From an uncultured Clostridia bacterium (lineage in GTDB: Bacteria > Bacillota > Clostridia > Peptostreptococcales > Anaerovoracaceae): 50,353 nucleotides of DNA. Every line of letters starts with the position of its first letter. Position 1 is the first letter of the stretch. Under the pieces are notes generated by a model. The model worked only from the letters and a program-made list of their open reading frames with translations. It was not told the origin of the DNA and made no database searches. The stretch covers positions 1 to 50,353 of the forward strand of contig CALZOZ010000007.1 of assembly GCA_945828095.1 (NCBI GenBank). The letters run 5' to 3'. Positions 6,332 to 13,780 of the stretch are shown one piece after another. The position numbers and the translations under genes are program-made.

Positions 6332-6913
6332 ATGTTTGTTCCAACAAAAGAGTGCTTTTGCAATATGTCTCCAACTGATTTTGAAAAATATTCTTTATAT
6401 CTTTTGAAACAGCAAACACAGGGACTTGAAAATGTGAAAATAGAGCATAATGTAATTGTTGAAAAAAGTGACGGTAGTTATCAGATTGATGGTATTGTTA
6501 GCTTTGATGTAATGGGCGTTAGATATACTACTATAGTTGAATGTAAGCGTTACAAAAATACAATATCACGTGAGAAAGTACAGATTTTATATGATAAGAT
6601 TAGGGCTATCGGTGCACAAAAAGGAATATTAATTTCCACATCTGGATTTCAAAGTGGAGCAATTAAATATGCTAGTGAGCATGGTATAGCACTTATACAG
6701 ATAACAGAAGCTGATACTATATTTGAATCACGTGGTCAATTGAATGTTATACAAAACAGCCTTAATTTATATAATGGAGGCATACCATATATTGGAGTTA
6801 TGCAAGAATCTAAAGATATAGGGATTACTTGTAAATATTTACGTATGAATTCCGGATATCTGAAGGAATTTCTTAGTGCTGATTGTGCCAAAAGTAATAC
6901 AGCTTGTTATTGA
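6332..6913 (+). CDS. Mrr-like restriction endonuclease (PD-(D/E)XK), 3' end at an island junction
   Basis: This is a 193 aa protein. Residues 14-25 (TDFEKYSLYLLK) and the core IDGIVSF...VECKRYK give the PD-(D/E)XK catalytic set D53, E70 and K72 of the Mrr_cat family, which cuts DNA, often when modified. The motif FQSGAIKYASEHGIALIQI after the core is also typical of the family. ATG 6332 is chosen because AGAGGTGA lies 6 bases upstream; a GTG at 6323 would sit inside that ribosome site. The last residues (SADCAKSNTACY) overlap, in another frame, the DUF3791-operon gene, so the native C-terminus may have been replaced when the island inserted. The core is intact. Confidence 0.8.
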   Translation: MFVPTKECFCNMSPTDFEKYSLYLLKQQTQGLENVKIEHNVIVEKSDGSYQIDGIVSFDVMGVRYTTIVECKRYKNTISREKVQILYDKIRAIGAQKGILISTSGFQSGAIKYASEHGIALIQITEADTIFESRGQLNVIQNSLNLYNGGIPYIGVMQESKDIGITCKYLRMNSGYLKEFLSADCAKSNTACY

Positions 6914-7091
6914 AAACTACCATTATGACGAAATCACTGCTGCAAAAGAGTTTTACGAGTCTAAGACGTATTCGCTTCTGGAAGAAGCAGAAACCAAGCT
7001 GTGGCATCTGAGCCCGCTGACTTTATTCAATATGTTTGACGAGGAGAAGAAGACGGGAAAAATAACTTTTCCGGAGGAGGCTTGGCTATGA
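6876..7091 (+). pseudogene. DUF3791-operon first gene, 5' end disturbed by the island junction
   Basis: The frame from GTG 6876 gives 71 residues containing VPKVIQLVIENYHYDEITAAKEFYES and ending TGKITFPEEAWL. I recognise the type as the small protein encoded before DUF3791 genes in Clostridia, which usually starts within a few residues of VPKVI. It has no ribosome site of its own here, and its first codons lie inside the end of the restriction-endonuclease gene. It overlaps the next gene by ATGA (7088-7091), so translational coupling of the original operon is preserved. Confidence 0.5.
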
Positions 7092-7288
7092 GCAGTCAAG
7101 GAGATTTTATGATATACTGCATTGAGCAGTACAAGACGGCTAAAAACCTGACCGGCAAACAGGTGTCAGAGCTATTTAGCGAATATAATGTATAGGAGTA
7201 TATCTATTCATGCTTTGAAGCCCTGCACACCACCTGTGCGGATTATATTGTTAATGATATTGACATGTATATTGAGCCAAGATGTTAA
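7088..7288 (+). pseudogene. DUF3791 gene interrupted by an in-frame amber codon
   Basis: From ATG 7088 the frame reads MSSQGDFMIYCIEQYKTA and continues in DUF3791 style to TAG at 7193-7195 (codon 36). It then continues in the same frame (EYIYSCFEALHT..., IVNDIDMYIE) to TAA 7286-7288. The family has Trp at the interrupted position, so tgg became tag. No frameshift is needed. The DUF3990 gene that often follows is absent. A shorter, deleted copy of the same gene lies at 9263. Confidence 0.75.
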
Positions 7289-7460
7289 GCCCAGTCACAC
7301 TGTTTACAGACAGAGGGCAAAAAATGGGCCCAAAAGCTTGATAAAACGTGATAATGCAGATAATATGTATATATGTAGTGGTTAAATAAAAAGAAAAACC
7401 ACTATGTATAGGCAAAGCCAAAACCACATTATCGAGTGGGGATAATCACGACAAATACGA

Positions 7461-7484
7461 AATCCCTTGGAAATCCAAGGGATT
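7461..7484. terminator. Bidirectional terminator hairpin
   Basis: A perfect 10-bp stem (AATCCCTTGG/CCAAGGGATT) with loop AAAT is followed by TTTGCGTTT. It lies between the DUF3791 remnant and the convergent abiE operon, 12 bases from the abiEii stop. Confidence 0.75.
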
Positions 7485-7495
7485 TTGCGTTTCAA

Positions 7496-8392
7496 TCACA
7501 TCCACTCACTATTAGCGGCAGCCCATTGTTCTGAAAATTCTTTGCCTTTAACCGCTGCTGCAAACGGTTTTGACAAAAACGCTTTTATGGTTTTTAGTAC
7601 GGTGCTAAAATCATCCGTTTTCGTATCTATCTTACGGACAAAAGCTCGCCACTTTTTCTGCATGGCGGCGTCAGAGGCAAAACCCATTACTTGATCAAAC
7701 TGTTCAAGGGTAAAGATGTGTCCGCGGTTTTCAAAAGTCTTTTTAAGTGCTTCAGTCAGCACCTTGCCATCAAAATTAAATTTGTTGGCGAGGTAATATA
7801 TGTCGTAATAGTCTTTCATTCGGCTTGAAAACTCCATCAGGCTCAGAATAGCATCTATTTTCTCTGCAATGGTTGTTTCAACAGAGTATGTATTTACCGT
7901 CGGAGCATCAAAGCCGGAAAGCTGTGTCGGAATTTTTCGCCTTTCCTGCTTCGGGACGATTACATCACCCACGCCGAAATCAATGCTGAACAGTGTTTTG
8001 GTGTTTTTAATACGTGCAACTACCGATGCGCCTATGCCCGCATACTTTTTGGCAGCAGCAATAGGGGCGATATCTTTAATCTCAAATGTAATAAAGTCGT
8101 TGCCGGTAGGTGTCGAAATGATTTCTTCTAACACGGATTGTAACCGTTCAGGGGTGTCAGGCACTTTTCGAAGAAGAAAGTCAATGTCAACCGTTACTCG
8201 ACTATCAAAATCAGTAAGTGAATATATGAACAAACCGCCTTTAAGGACAAGATTTTCCGCATACTTGGATTTCTCCAAACGGCGCAAAAATTCCTCTTGG
8301 CAAAATAGCTGCAGACAAAGCTGATAGCTTCTGCCGCTTTCAGCAGCCTTGTTTTTAAGTCGTGCAAGCACGGATGCAGCCAGATCAGACAT
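7496..8392 (-). CDS. abiEii: AbiEii/AbiGii-type nucleotidyltransferase toxin
   Basis: This is a 298 aa cytoplasmic protein, the toxin of a type IV toxin-antitoxin/abortive-infection system. LVLKGGLFIY (residues 48-57) and VTVDIDFLLR (67-75) give the KGG and D69-x-D71 motifs of the DUF1814 nucleotidyltransferase fold. AEKIDAILSL followed by RMKDYYDIYYL is the conserved downstream helix pair with Lys and Asp. All family motifs are present, so it should be active. By family knowledge such toxins transfer nucleotides to targets such as tRNA ends and stop growth during phage infection. Its start overlaps the antitoxin gene by 8 bases, giving tight coupling. Transcription ends at the 7461 hairpin. 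Confidence 0.9.
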   Translation of the reverse strand: MSDLAASVLARLKNKAAESGRSYQLCLQLFCQEEFLRRLEKSKYAENLVLKGGLFIYSLTDFDSRVTVDIDFLLRKVPDTPERLQSVLEEIISTPTGNDFITFEIKDIAPIAAAKKYAGIGASVVARIKNTKTLFSIDFGVGDVIVPKQERRKIPTQLSGFDAPTVNTYSVETTIAEKIDAILSLMEFSSRMKDYYDIYYLANKFNFDGKVLTEALKKTFENRGHIFTLEQFDQVMGFASDAAMQKKWRAFVRKIDTKTDDFSTVLKTIKAFLSKPFAAAVKGKEFSEQWAAANSEWM

Positions 8393-8990
8393 TGAGCAGC
8401 ACCTCCATCAGTTCGGTAACCTTTTTGTATACACGCAGTTTTTTTGCATACGAGGAAAGGTTGTTCAGATTTTTCTGTGTATCATTTGCATAAGCGTTAA
8501 GAGCCCTATTAAACATTTCGTTATCAAGCCTTGAACGATATTTGAAGCAATCACAGATAGTGCGTTCGCGGTCATATACAGGCAGGATAACTCCTTCGAA
8601 ATCATCTGTGGTTTTACCCAAATCATACAGTTCTGCCTGAATATAATAAGGTTGCAGGGCGAGAACATCCACATTCAGTTTTGTTCTCGACATGGAGCGG
8701 GGGATTGCTATCGACCACTTGCGTGGAGCAAAATCGCTGTATCCGTAATGAAAAAGAGCTGATTCAACGCAAACAATTCCTTTCGGAATGAGGGCCGCAA
8801 GAAGTTGTTCCTCGGAAACTGAAGTTTTTTCCGCAAGTTCGTAATAGCCGTGACGCACACGTTCAAGAAAACCGACGTTACATAGATTTACAACATCGAC
8901 AGCTCTGATGCCCTCGGCGACAAAATCAGCCGATTTAGCAATGCCGCCTTTACTGAGAATGACTTCTTTTGCTTGCTCTCGGATGTTCAC
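8385..8990 (-). CDS. abiEi: AbiEi-type antitoxin and autorepressor
   Basis: This is a 201 aa protein. Residues 1-60 form a winged helix (REQAKEVILSKGGIAKSADFVAEGI then LERVRHGYYEL). The remainder is the C-terminal antitoxin domain (VCVESALFHYGYSDFAPRKWSIAIPR, then DFEGVILPVYDRERTICDCFKYR). It is slightly short of the usual length but complete. Translation starts at GTG 8988-8990 behind AAGGTGA. AbiEi proteins bind paired inverted repeats in their own promoter and oppose AbiEii without direct binding. Two such repeats flank this promoter at 9017 and 9088. Confidence 0.88.
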   Translation of the reverse strand: MNIREQAKEVILSKGGIAKSADFVAEGIRAVDVVNLCNVGFLERVRHGYYELAEKTSVSEEQLLAALIPKGIVCVESALFHYGYSDFAPRKWSIAIPRSMSRTKLNVDVLALQPYYIQAELYDLGKTTDDFEGVILPVYDRERTICDCFKYRSRLDNEMFNRALNAYANDTQKNLNNLSSYAKKLRVYKKVTELMEVLLNV

Positions 8991-9016
8991 TCACTCACCT
9001 TCTTTTAATTAAAAAA

Positions 9017-9049
9017 TTTACGCACACAAAAATAATTTATGTGTTCGAA
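9017..9049. promoter_or_regulatory. abiE operator 1
   Basis: An imperfect palindrome has left arm TTTACGCACA and right arm TGTGTTCGAA. It lies just downstream of the -10 box and closely matches operator 2. Confidence 0.7.
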
Positions 9050-9053
9050 TTTT

Positions 9054-9082
9054 ATTTTAACATGAAAGGGAAAGAATTGCAA
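9054..9082 (-). promoter_or_regulatory. abiE promoter
   Basis: On the minus strand, TTGCAA (9077-9082) and TAAAAT (9054-9059) are 17 bases apart. The promoter sits between the two operators, so AbiEi bound at both would cover it. Confidence 0.7.
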
Positions 9083-9087
9083 TAATA

Positions 9088-9119
9088 TTTACGCACAGAT
9101 TTTATAAATTGTGTACGAA
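9088..9119. promoter_or_regulatory. abiE operator 2
   Basis: An imperfect palindrome has left arm TTTACGCACA (identical to operator 1) and right arm TGTGTACGAA. It lies immediately upstream of the -35 box. The two operators start 71 bases apart. Confidence 0.7.
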
Positions 9120-9177
9120 AATATGAATTGCGTTTGCATTACTGCATTAATAGTTTTCCATTGTGGAAGCAAAGAAC

Positions 9178-9199
9178 AAATGGTATAATACTACAAAAG
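9178..9199 (+). promoter_or_regulatory. Extended -10 sequence shared with 15092
   Basis: The 22 bases around ATGGTATAAT and CTACAAAAG recur at 15092-15113 with one mismatch. Here no intact gene follows, so this is probably a promoter left from a lost gene. Confidence 0.4.
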
Positions 9200-9262
9200 A
9201 ATGTGAAAAAGTTTTAAGACTTTCTGCACTTCACAGGCACGATAACGGAGGAAGGCTTGATT

Positions 9263-9371
9263 ATGAGCAGACAGATTGGAGTATATCTATTTATGCTTTG
9301 AAGCCTTGCACACCACCGGTGCGGGTTATATTGTTAATGATATTGACTTGTATATTGAGACAAGATGTTAA
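9263..9371 (+). pseudogene. Second DUF3791 remnant with internal deletion
   Basis: ATG 9263 and the codons for SRQ are followed directly by EYIYLCFEALHTTGAGYIVNDIDLYIETRC and a stop. Compared with the 7088 copy, about 100 bases between codon 4 and the conserved tail are missing, and the two parts are no longer in one frame. The 5' flank also matches (GGAGG..GGCTTG before the ATG), so the whole locus was duplicated before it decayed. The tail downstream shares ACATTATCGAGTGG with the first copy. Confidence 0.7.
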
Positions 9372-9471
9372 GCACAGCCCCTTTGCTTGCAGGCAAAGCA
9401 CAAACAACATTATCGAGTGGAAATAACTAAAAAAATAAAAAGAATTAAAAGTTAATATGATTTAACTTGCG

Positions 9472-9526
9472 TGGCACTGACTTGATTTATCCCAAAATGG
9501 TGATGCAATTGATTCAGTGCCATTTT
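9472..9526 (+). terminator. Long-stem terminator
   Basis: TGGCACTGA (9472-9480) pairs perfectly with TCAGTGCCA (9514-9522) and is followed by TTTT. A smaller stem around CCAAAATGG lies in the 33-base loop. It separates the DUF3791 remnant from the secreted-protein gene at 9556. Confidence 0.55.
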
Positions 9527-9555
9527 GCTATAAAGAACATATGAAGAAGGATGAA

Positions 9556-11166
9556 ATGCGTAGAAAGATAATAGCAATTTTAATTGCGGTACTGATTATG
9601 ACTTTTGCACCTGCAGAGGCGTTTGCAGGCAAGATAAGCACCTCCCTTGAGGCCGGCTTTTCGGATGGACACTTTGGAAACTATCACATGATGCAGGCAG
9701 GAACAAGTGAGACAATCCAGTTCTATATGGGCGAAGATGATGGTAATAATTTCGTAATTGAAAAGAAAATTCCTGCGAAAGAAGAAGACTTCGAAGTCTT
9801 AGACAACGACTTACAAGAGACCGATTTAATAAATCTGAAGGCTCTTTCAAACGGCAAAATGAATGTAACGACAAGCAGCGACATAGTATTGGGCGGCGAG
9901 TTTAGAGTAGTGTACACCGGATCAGATTATAAACTGAATTCGAGTAACACTTTTACACTCTATGTTACAGCTAATAAGGAAGCAATAGCCAAAATTAAAG
10001 GCAGTAAAATTTCCGGTATTGCCTTGAAATCAAACAAAACGGGCATATCAGTTTCTTTTAAGACAAAAAAGAATATAGAAGGCTATGAAATCTATCGTTC
10101 TACGAACAAGAAAACAGGTTTCAAAAAAGTAGCCGATATTTCAAAAGATACCTTCTTAGATCAGAGCAGTCTGAAAAAGGGAACCGGATATTACTATAAA
10201 GTGCGCGGTTATGTCAACGGAAACGGCAAGAAGATTTACACGAAATATTCTGACATTTATTCAGCAAAGGCAGTGAAGAACTTTTCAAAGGTAACTGCAG
10301 ACAGCCTGACCAAAGCTCACTTGAACACACACGATAAAAGCCTGCTTAAAGAGGCATATATATTCGGCGTATCAAATGATATCAAGTTCAAGTATGGAGC
10401 AACGGGCTTCAATGATATGCTTAATAATCTCCAGTATGCGTTTCTGATAGGGGACTATGACCTTGGTTTCGCATATCCAAGCAAAGCAAAGGCGTCTGCA
10501 GCCAGGGACACTATCTTTAAAATCCTGAGAGAAAAAGAATATGATAGCGTATATGCGGATTTGTTCTGTGCATTCAACAATTGCATACTGGAATCAACAA
10601 TTGAATATGAAAATGGACAGTATTGCGTTTATATTTCTGCTAAAAATGCGAAGCTGACTAATGAAGAAATCTTTTCTAACCAGAAACAAGCTGTTGCCGA
10701 AGTAAAGAAAGTGGCTCAGGAAATGCGCGAAAAGGGAAAAATCAAAGAAGGTATGACGCAGAAAGAAATCGCACAGGTTTACTATGAATATGTTTCTAAT
10801 GCCAAAGTTGGACATTTGGAAATCTCCGATAGTGAACTGTATGGCGGAATTTGCATGACACAAGATATGCCTTATGCGTTCCTCTTTGACAGCATGGCAA
10901 GCTGCCTTGGACATACGGCTACATATAACCAGTTCCTGCACTATGAAGGAATACAGGCATATGGAGCGAATAACTGGATGGGACATGTAGAAGGTGAAAA
11001 TGGTCATATTATAAGCTATATAATATGTGACGGACAGGAATACTTTACGGATACGACCAACCAGCTGCCTCTGATGGATCAAAAAAGCATTGAAAGACAT
11101 TTAATATTCGAAAATGGCAGTCTGGAAAGAGTGAGAAAGGCAGCAAACCTTTCGCAACGGTTATAA
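9556..11166 (+). CDS. Secreted FnIII / transglutaminase-like protein
   Basis: This is a 536 aa exported protein. Residues 1-24 are a signal peptide (MRRK, then a hydrophobic IIAILIAVLIMTFAPA, then AEAFAG). Starting at ATG 9556 puts AGAAGG 5 bases upstream and a positive n-region at the start; ATG 9541 has no ribosome site. An Ig-like region is followed at about 145-240 by a fibronectin type III domain (GYEIYRST, then YYYKVRGY). The C-terminal third is transglutaminase-like: SCLGHTATYNQFL supplies Cys, ENGHIISYI the His and FTDTT the Asp. This is a weaker match than its neighbour because the usual G-C-GYA motif is changed to SCLGHTA. The role may be cell-surface protein crosslinking or cleavage; the substrate is unknown. 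A paralogue follows 54 bases downstream. Confidence 0.7.
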   Translation: MRRKIIAILIAVLIMTFAPAEAFAGKISTSLEAGFSDGHFGNYHMMQAGTSETIQFYMGEDDGNNFVIEKKIPAKEEDFEVLDNDLQETDLINLKALSNGKMNVTTSSDIVLGGEFRVVYTGSDYKLNSSNTFTLYVTANKEAIAKIKGSKISGIALKSNKTGISVSFKTKKNIEGYEIYRSTNKKTGFKKVADISKDTFLDQSSLKKGTGYYYKVRGYVNGNGKKIYTKYSDIYSAKAVKNFSKVTADSLTKAHLNTHDKSLLKEAYIFGVSNDIKFKYGATGFNDMLNNLQYAFLIGDYDLGFAYPSKAKASAARDTIFKILREKEYDSVYADLFCAFNNCILESTIEYENGQYCVYISAKNAKLTNEEIFSNQKQAVAEVKKVAQEMREKGKIKEGMTQKEIAQVYYEYVSNAKVGHLEISDSELYGGICMTQDMPYAFLFDSMASCLGHTATYNQFLHYEGIQAYGANNWMGHVEGENGHIISYIICDGQEYFTDTTNQLPLMDQKSIERHLIFENGSLERVRKAANLSQRL

Positions 11167-11220
11167 GAAAAGAAAAAGGTTTGAGGCCCAAGGTTGAAAA
11201 AGTATAATAAGGGGGTTATC

Positions 11221-12738
11221 ATGAAAAGAATGATGAAACGGTGGGCGTTAGTATTAGCCATATTATTATCCTTAAATTTTATCATTGTTCCAATGCAAAA
11301 TGATTCACTTGCTCAGGTGACAAGCGATACTAAAGCATACGCATCTGAATCTTCCCAATATAGATATTGCCGTACGAAACTTACAAATAAGACACAGAGA
11401 TATATCTATGACAAGTATTTAACTGCAATTAAAAAGGGCAAATCGGTATGCTATTTCGACAACAAAAAATATACAATGAGTGAAGATAATTTCCTCGTTG
11501 CTGAATACGCTATATTTTTGGATTATCCCGAACTGTTTTATTGGAAGGATTATGAGAGTACTTATTGGATGAATGGTACGGGGAAGAACAAAAAGATTTA
11601 CAAGGTGGAGATATATTATAACAAGGAATTAAAAGCTAAAGCAAAGGAATATGAAGCAAGAGCCAATGCGATTGTAGCATCAATTCCGGAAACCTGCGTA
11701 GCAGATTATGATAAAGCCTTGTATCTCCAGAATTTCATTTGCGATATCACTACATATGTCGATAAAGCAACCTGGGATAATCCTCATCCGGATGACCAGC
11801 AGACGTGCTTTGGTCCTGTCGTATACGGAGAAAGTGTTTGTGAAGGATATGCAAGGGCATATCAGGATTTGCTGAGAAGGGCCGGTATAAAGGCTCTCAC
11901 AGTATATGGATATTCTTTAATGTCGGAAAATGACTCATTTGAACAGATTAATAGTTATATAAAATATAAAGGCAGAGATTGGGCGGGACATGCATGGAAT
12001 GAAATATGGCTGGACGGAAAATGTTATTATGCCGACCCAACGGCTGCAGACCGGGAGGATGGGCAATACTCGTACGAAAATTTCTGCAAGTCACGGGAAG
12101 AATTTGATGAAGAGTATTATGTTCGAGATGGAGAAAAACCTAATAAGGCAATTACAAAGTTTATGGATAGGGTTTATGGAAAGTGCGGCCACAAATCCTT
12201 GCAGTATGTTGATGATGACGCAATAACTATTGAAGACCCTTTGACATATTCAACAATAAAAACCATAGCTGATAATTTTGGCCCAACCAGAGAATACGTT
12301 GACCCTGATGACAATCTAAATAAGTATATAAGAACAATACATATTTGTTATTCGGGAAAAGAAAATTTTTCTGCCTGGGTGGATGATAATTGTTGGAAAG
12401 TACAAGACACAGCTGGAATGATTGGAAATAAACGATGGTATATTCTTGATGAGGAAGATGAGGGCTACTACCGTTACAGCATTATTAGCATGGTAACTAC
12501 TAATGAGATATTTAAAGAAGAACTTTCTGATCCGGTTGTTGCAGTAATGCGAAGCATATCAAAAAAACAAGCTAAGCTTATGTGGTACGGAATGAAGGGT
12601 GTCGAAAAATATGTTATTTATCGTAAGGCAGGACAATCAGGAGAATATGAAGAAATTGCCACAACGACCAGACTAAAATATACTGATAAAGACCTGAATT
12701 CAAAGACTAAATATTATTACAAAGTTGAGCCGGTATAA
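11221..12738 (+). CDS. Secreted transglutaminase-like protein with C-terminal FnIII
   Basis: This is a 505 aa exported protein. The signal peptide covers about residues 1-30 (MKRMMKRWALVLAILLSLNF...). ATG 11221 follows AAGGGGG with 7 bases spacing, whereas the upstream TTG 11194 has none. The transglutaminase-like core is complete: GESVCEGYARAYQDLLRRAGI carries the Cys, GHAWNEIWLDGKCYYADPTA carries the His and Asp. About 90 C-terminal residues form an FnIII-like domain (KYVIYRKAG, then KTKYYYKVEPV). Compared with the preceding gene the domain order is reversed, with the enzyme first and FnIII last. The two genes probably share a transcript ended by the 12784 terminator. The protein is likely cell-wall associated but has no sortase motif. 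Confidence 0.78.
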   Translation: MKRMMKRWALVLAILLSLNFIIVPMQNDSLAQVTSDTKAYASESSQYRYCRTKLTNKTQRYIYDKYLTAIKKGKSVCYFDNKKYTMSEDNFLVAEYAIFLDYPELFYWKDYESTYWMNGTGKNKKIYKVEIYYNKELKAKAKEYEARANAIVASIPETCVADYDKALYLQNFICDITTYVDKATWDNPHPDDQQTCFGPVVYGESVCEGYARAYQDLLRRAGIKALTVYGYSLMSENDSFEQINSYIKYKGRDWAGHAWNEIWLDGKCYYADPTAADREDGQYSYENFCKSREEFDEEYYVRDGEKPNKAITKFMDRVYGKCGHKSLQYVDDDAITIEDPLTYSTIKTIADNFGPTREYVDPDDNLNKYIRTIHICYSGKENFSAWVDDNCWKVQDTAGMIGNKRWYILDEEDEGYYRYSIISMVTTNEIFKEELSDPVVAVMRSISKKQAKLMWYGMKGVEKYVIYRKAGQSGEYEEIATTTRLKYTDKDLNSKTKYYYKVEPV

Positions 12739-12783
12739 ACTCGAACTAATGTAAACTATCGTGTGGGTATCGAAATTGCAATC

Positions 12784-12827
12784 AAAGAGCACTGGAAACC
12801 TCGCAACAGGCCAAAGGTGCTCTTTTT
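12784..12827 (+). terminator. Rho-independent terminator
   Basis: AAAGAGCAC (12784-12792) pairs with GTGCTCTTT (12817-12825), followed by further T. An inner CTG/CAG stem strengthens it. It ends the two-gene secreted-protein operon. The rest of the gap up to 12999 is AT-rich and holds no gene that I can see. Confidence 0.75.
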
Positions 12828-12999
12828 GTGTATATACTCAAAGCCTTGCTACACTGGGCCTTTTATTATCAAAATTTTTTTATGTAGACTATGCAGTAGC
12901 TGGTGACCATTTTATAGGACACATGTAGATGCATAATAAGACTGTGAAAAAATGATGAATGACAAAAAATAAAGAGAAAAACCAAAAAAGAACATTTGT

Positions 13000-13028
13000 T
13001 TGCATTCATCCTCGGCTTGTGGTATACT
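13000..13028 (+). promoter_or_regulatory. Promoter of the PIN-like gene
   Basis: TTGCAT (13000-13005) and TATACT (13023-13028) are separated by 17 bases, with an extended -10 TGG directly before TATACT. Confidence 0.65.
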
Positions 13029-13056
13029 CTAAGCGAGAAGAGCAGGAGGGGAATAA

Positions 13057-13617
13057 ATGGCAATTTATTTTATTGATGGCGATAATGCACCGGGATCGAG
13101 AACTCGCGGAATCGAAAATCTTACTGAAAAGGACATAGTATTCATTTTCTACGCAAAGTCAAACTCACATTATTCATCCAAAGACATCAGGCAAGAGTTA
13201 GAGAAAAAAACAACAGCACAACTTTCTTTTGTGCAGGTTTGTGACGGCAAGAATGCGGTTGATTTTGCTGTGGCTGTAAGGGCCGGTTATTATGCTTCAA
13301 CTGAGGATACAAAAATATTTTTAATAAGCGGTGACAAGCACTTCGATTTGATTGCAGAAATTATAGGCAGAGAACTCGCTGACAGGTGCTCAATAAAACG
13401 AGCAGATACATTATGTATTGCCTTGATATCTGACGCTGAAAATATTGCTACATTTGATGTTGCTGAAAGCTTGATTAAGATAAATTTTGCCGCAAGGGAA
13501 GGGGAAGCTTTTATGAAAAGCGTACGGGAACTGGCCATTAAGGAAAATGAACAATTCAAAGAGCCGCCTAAAAAGAAAACCGTATTTTCGTCTTGCAGAG
13601 CTTTGTTTGGGAGGTGA
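13057..13617 (+). CDS. PIN-like domain protein
   Basis: This is a 186 aa cytoplasmic protein. YFIDGDNAPG (residues 4-13) supplies the first acidic residues (D7, D9), CDGKNAVDFAVAVRAGYY has D63 and D69, and ISGDKHFD has D93 and D97. Together these make a complete metal-binding set of the PIN-like RNase fold (PIN_7 type). The C-terminal 60 residues are helical and basic, with a KKK patch near the end. It is paralogous to the partial gene at the left edge of the window, which carries a longer C-terminus. AGGAGGGG lies 7 bases before ATG 13057. Its substrate is not known. It is probably monocistronic from the 13000 promoter. Confidence 0.75.
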   Translation: MAIYFIDGDNAPGSRTRGIENLTEKDIVFIFYAKSNSHYSSKDIRQELEKKTTAQLSFVQVCDGKNAVDFAVAVRAGYYASTEDTKIFLISGDKHFDLIAEIIGRELADRCSIKRADTLCIALISDAENIATFDVAESLIKINFAAREGEAFMKSVRELAIKENEQFKEPPKKKTVFSSCRALFGR

Positions 13618-13639
13618 AGGCATTGAAATTAATCCACAT

Positions 13640-13731
13640 TGCCGTAACGAAATTTGCCAAAGTACCGAAAAATAATAAGACGAAATGCCGAAAAAATATT
13701 TGCTAAAATGCCGAAAAAGGGGTATTATTTT
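13640..13731 (+). repeat. Four tandem 23-bp repeats upstream of the DUF4143 ATPase gene
   Basis: Units begin at 13640, 13663, 13686 and 13709, exactly 23 bases apart. Each starts with TGCCG or TACCG (TGCCGAAAAA in units 3 and 4). Units 1 and 3 share an inner TTTGC(C/T)AAA half a unit later, and unit 2 has GACGAAA there. The array lies 50-140 bases before the ATPase start and upstream of a possible -10 box (TATACT, 13755-13760), so it is placed like an operator array. Confidence 0.7.
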
Positions 13732-13780
13732 ATTAAAACAGAAAAGAATATGTGTATACTAAACCGGAGGTATGACTGAG

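Noticed and set aside
3040-6913. Integrase-driven genomic island with att sites
   Set aside because: The compositional island is clear, but no integrase, transposase or matching terminal repeats could be found in the window.
7865-8324. Long plus-strand open frame opposite abiEii
   Set aside because: Antisense shadow of a clearly recognised gene; no ribosome site or family match.
13640-13731. CRISPR or plasmid iterons
   Set aside because: 23-bp units without spacers and no Rep gene; an operator array fits better.
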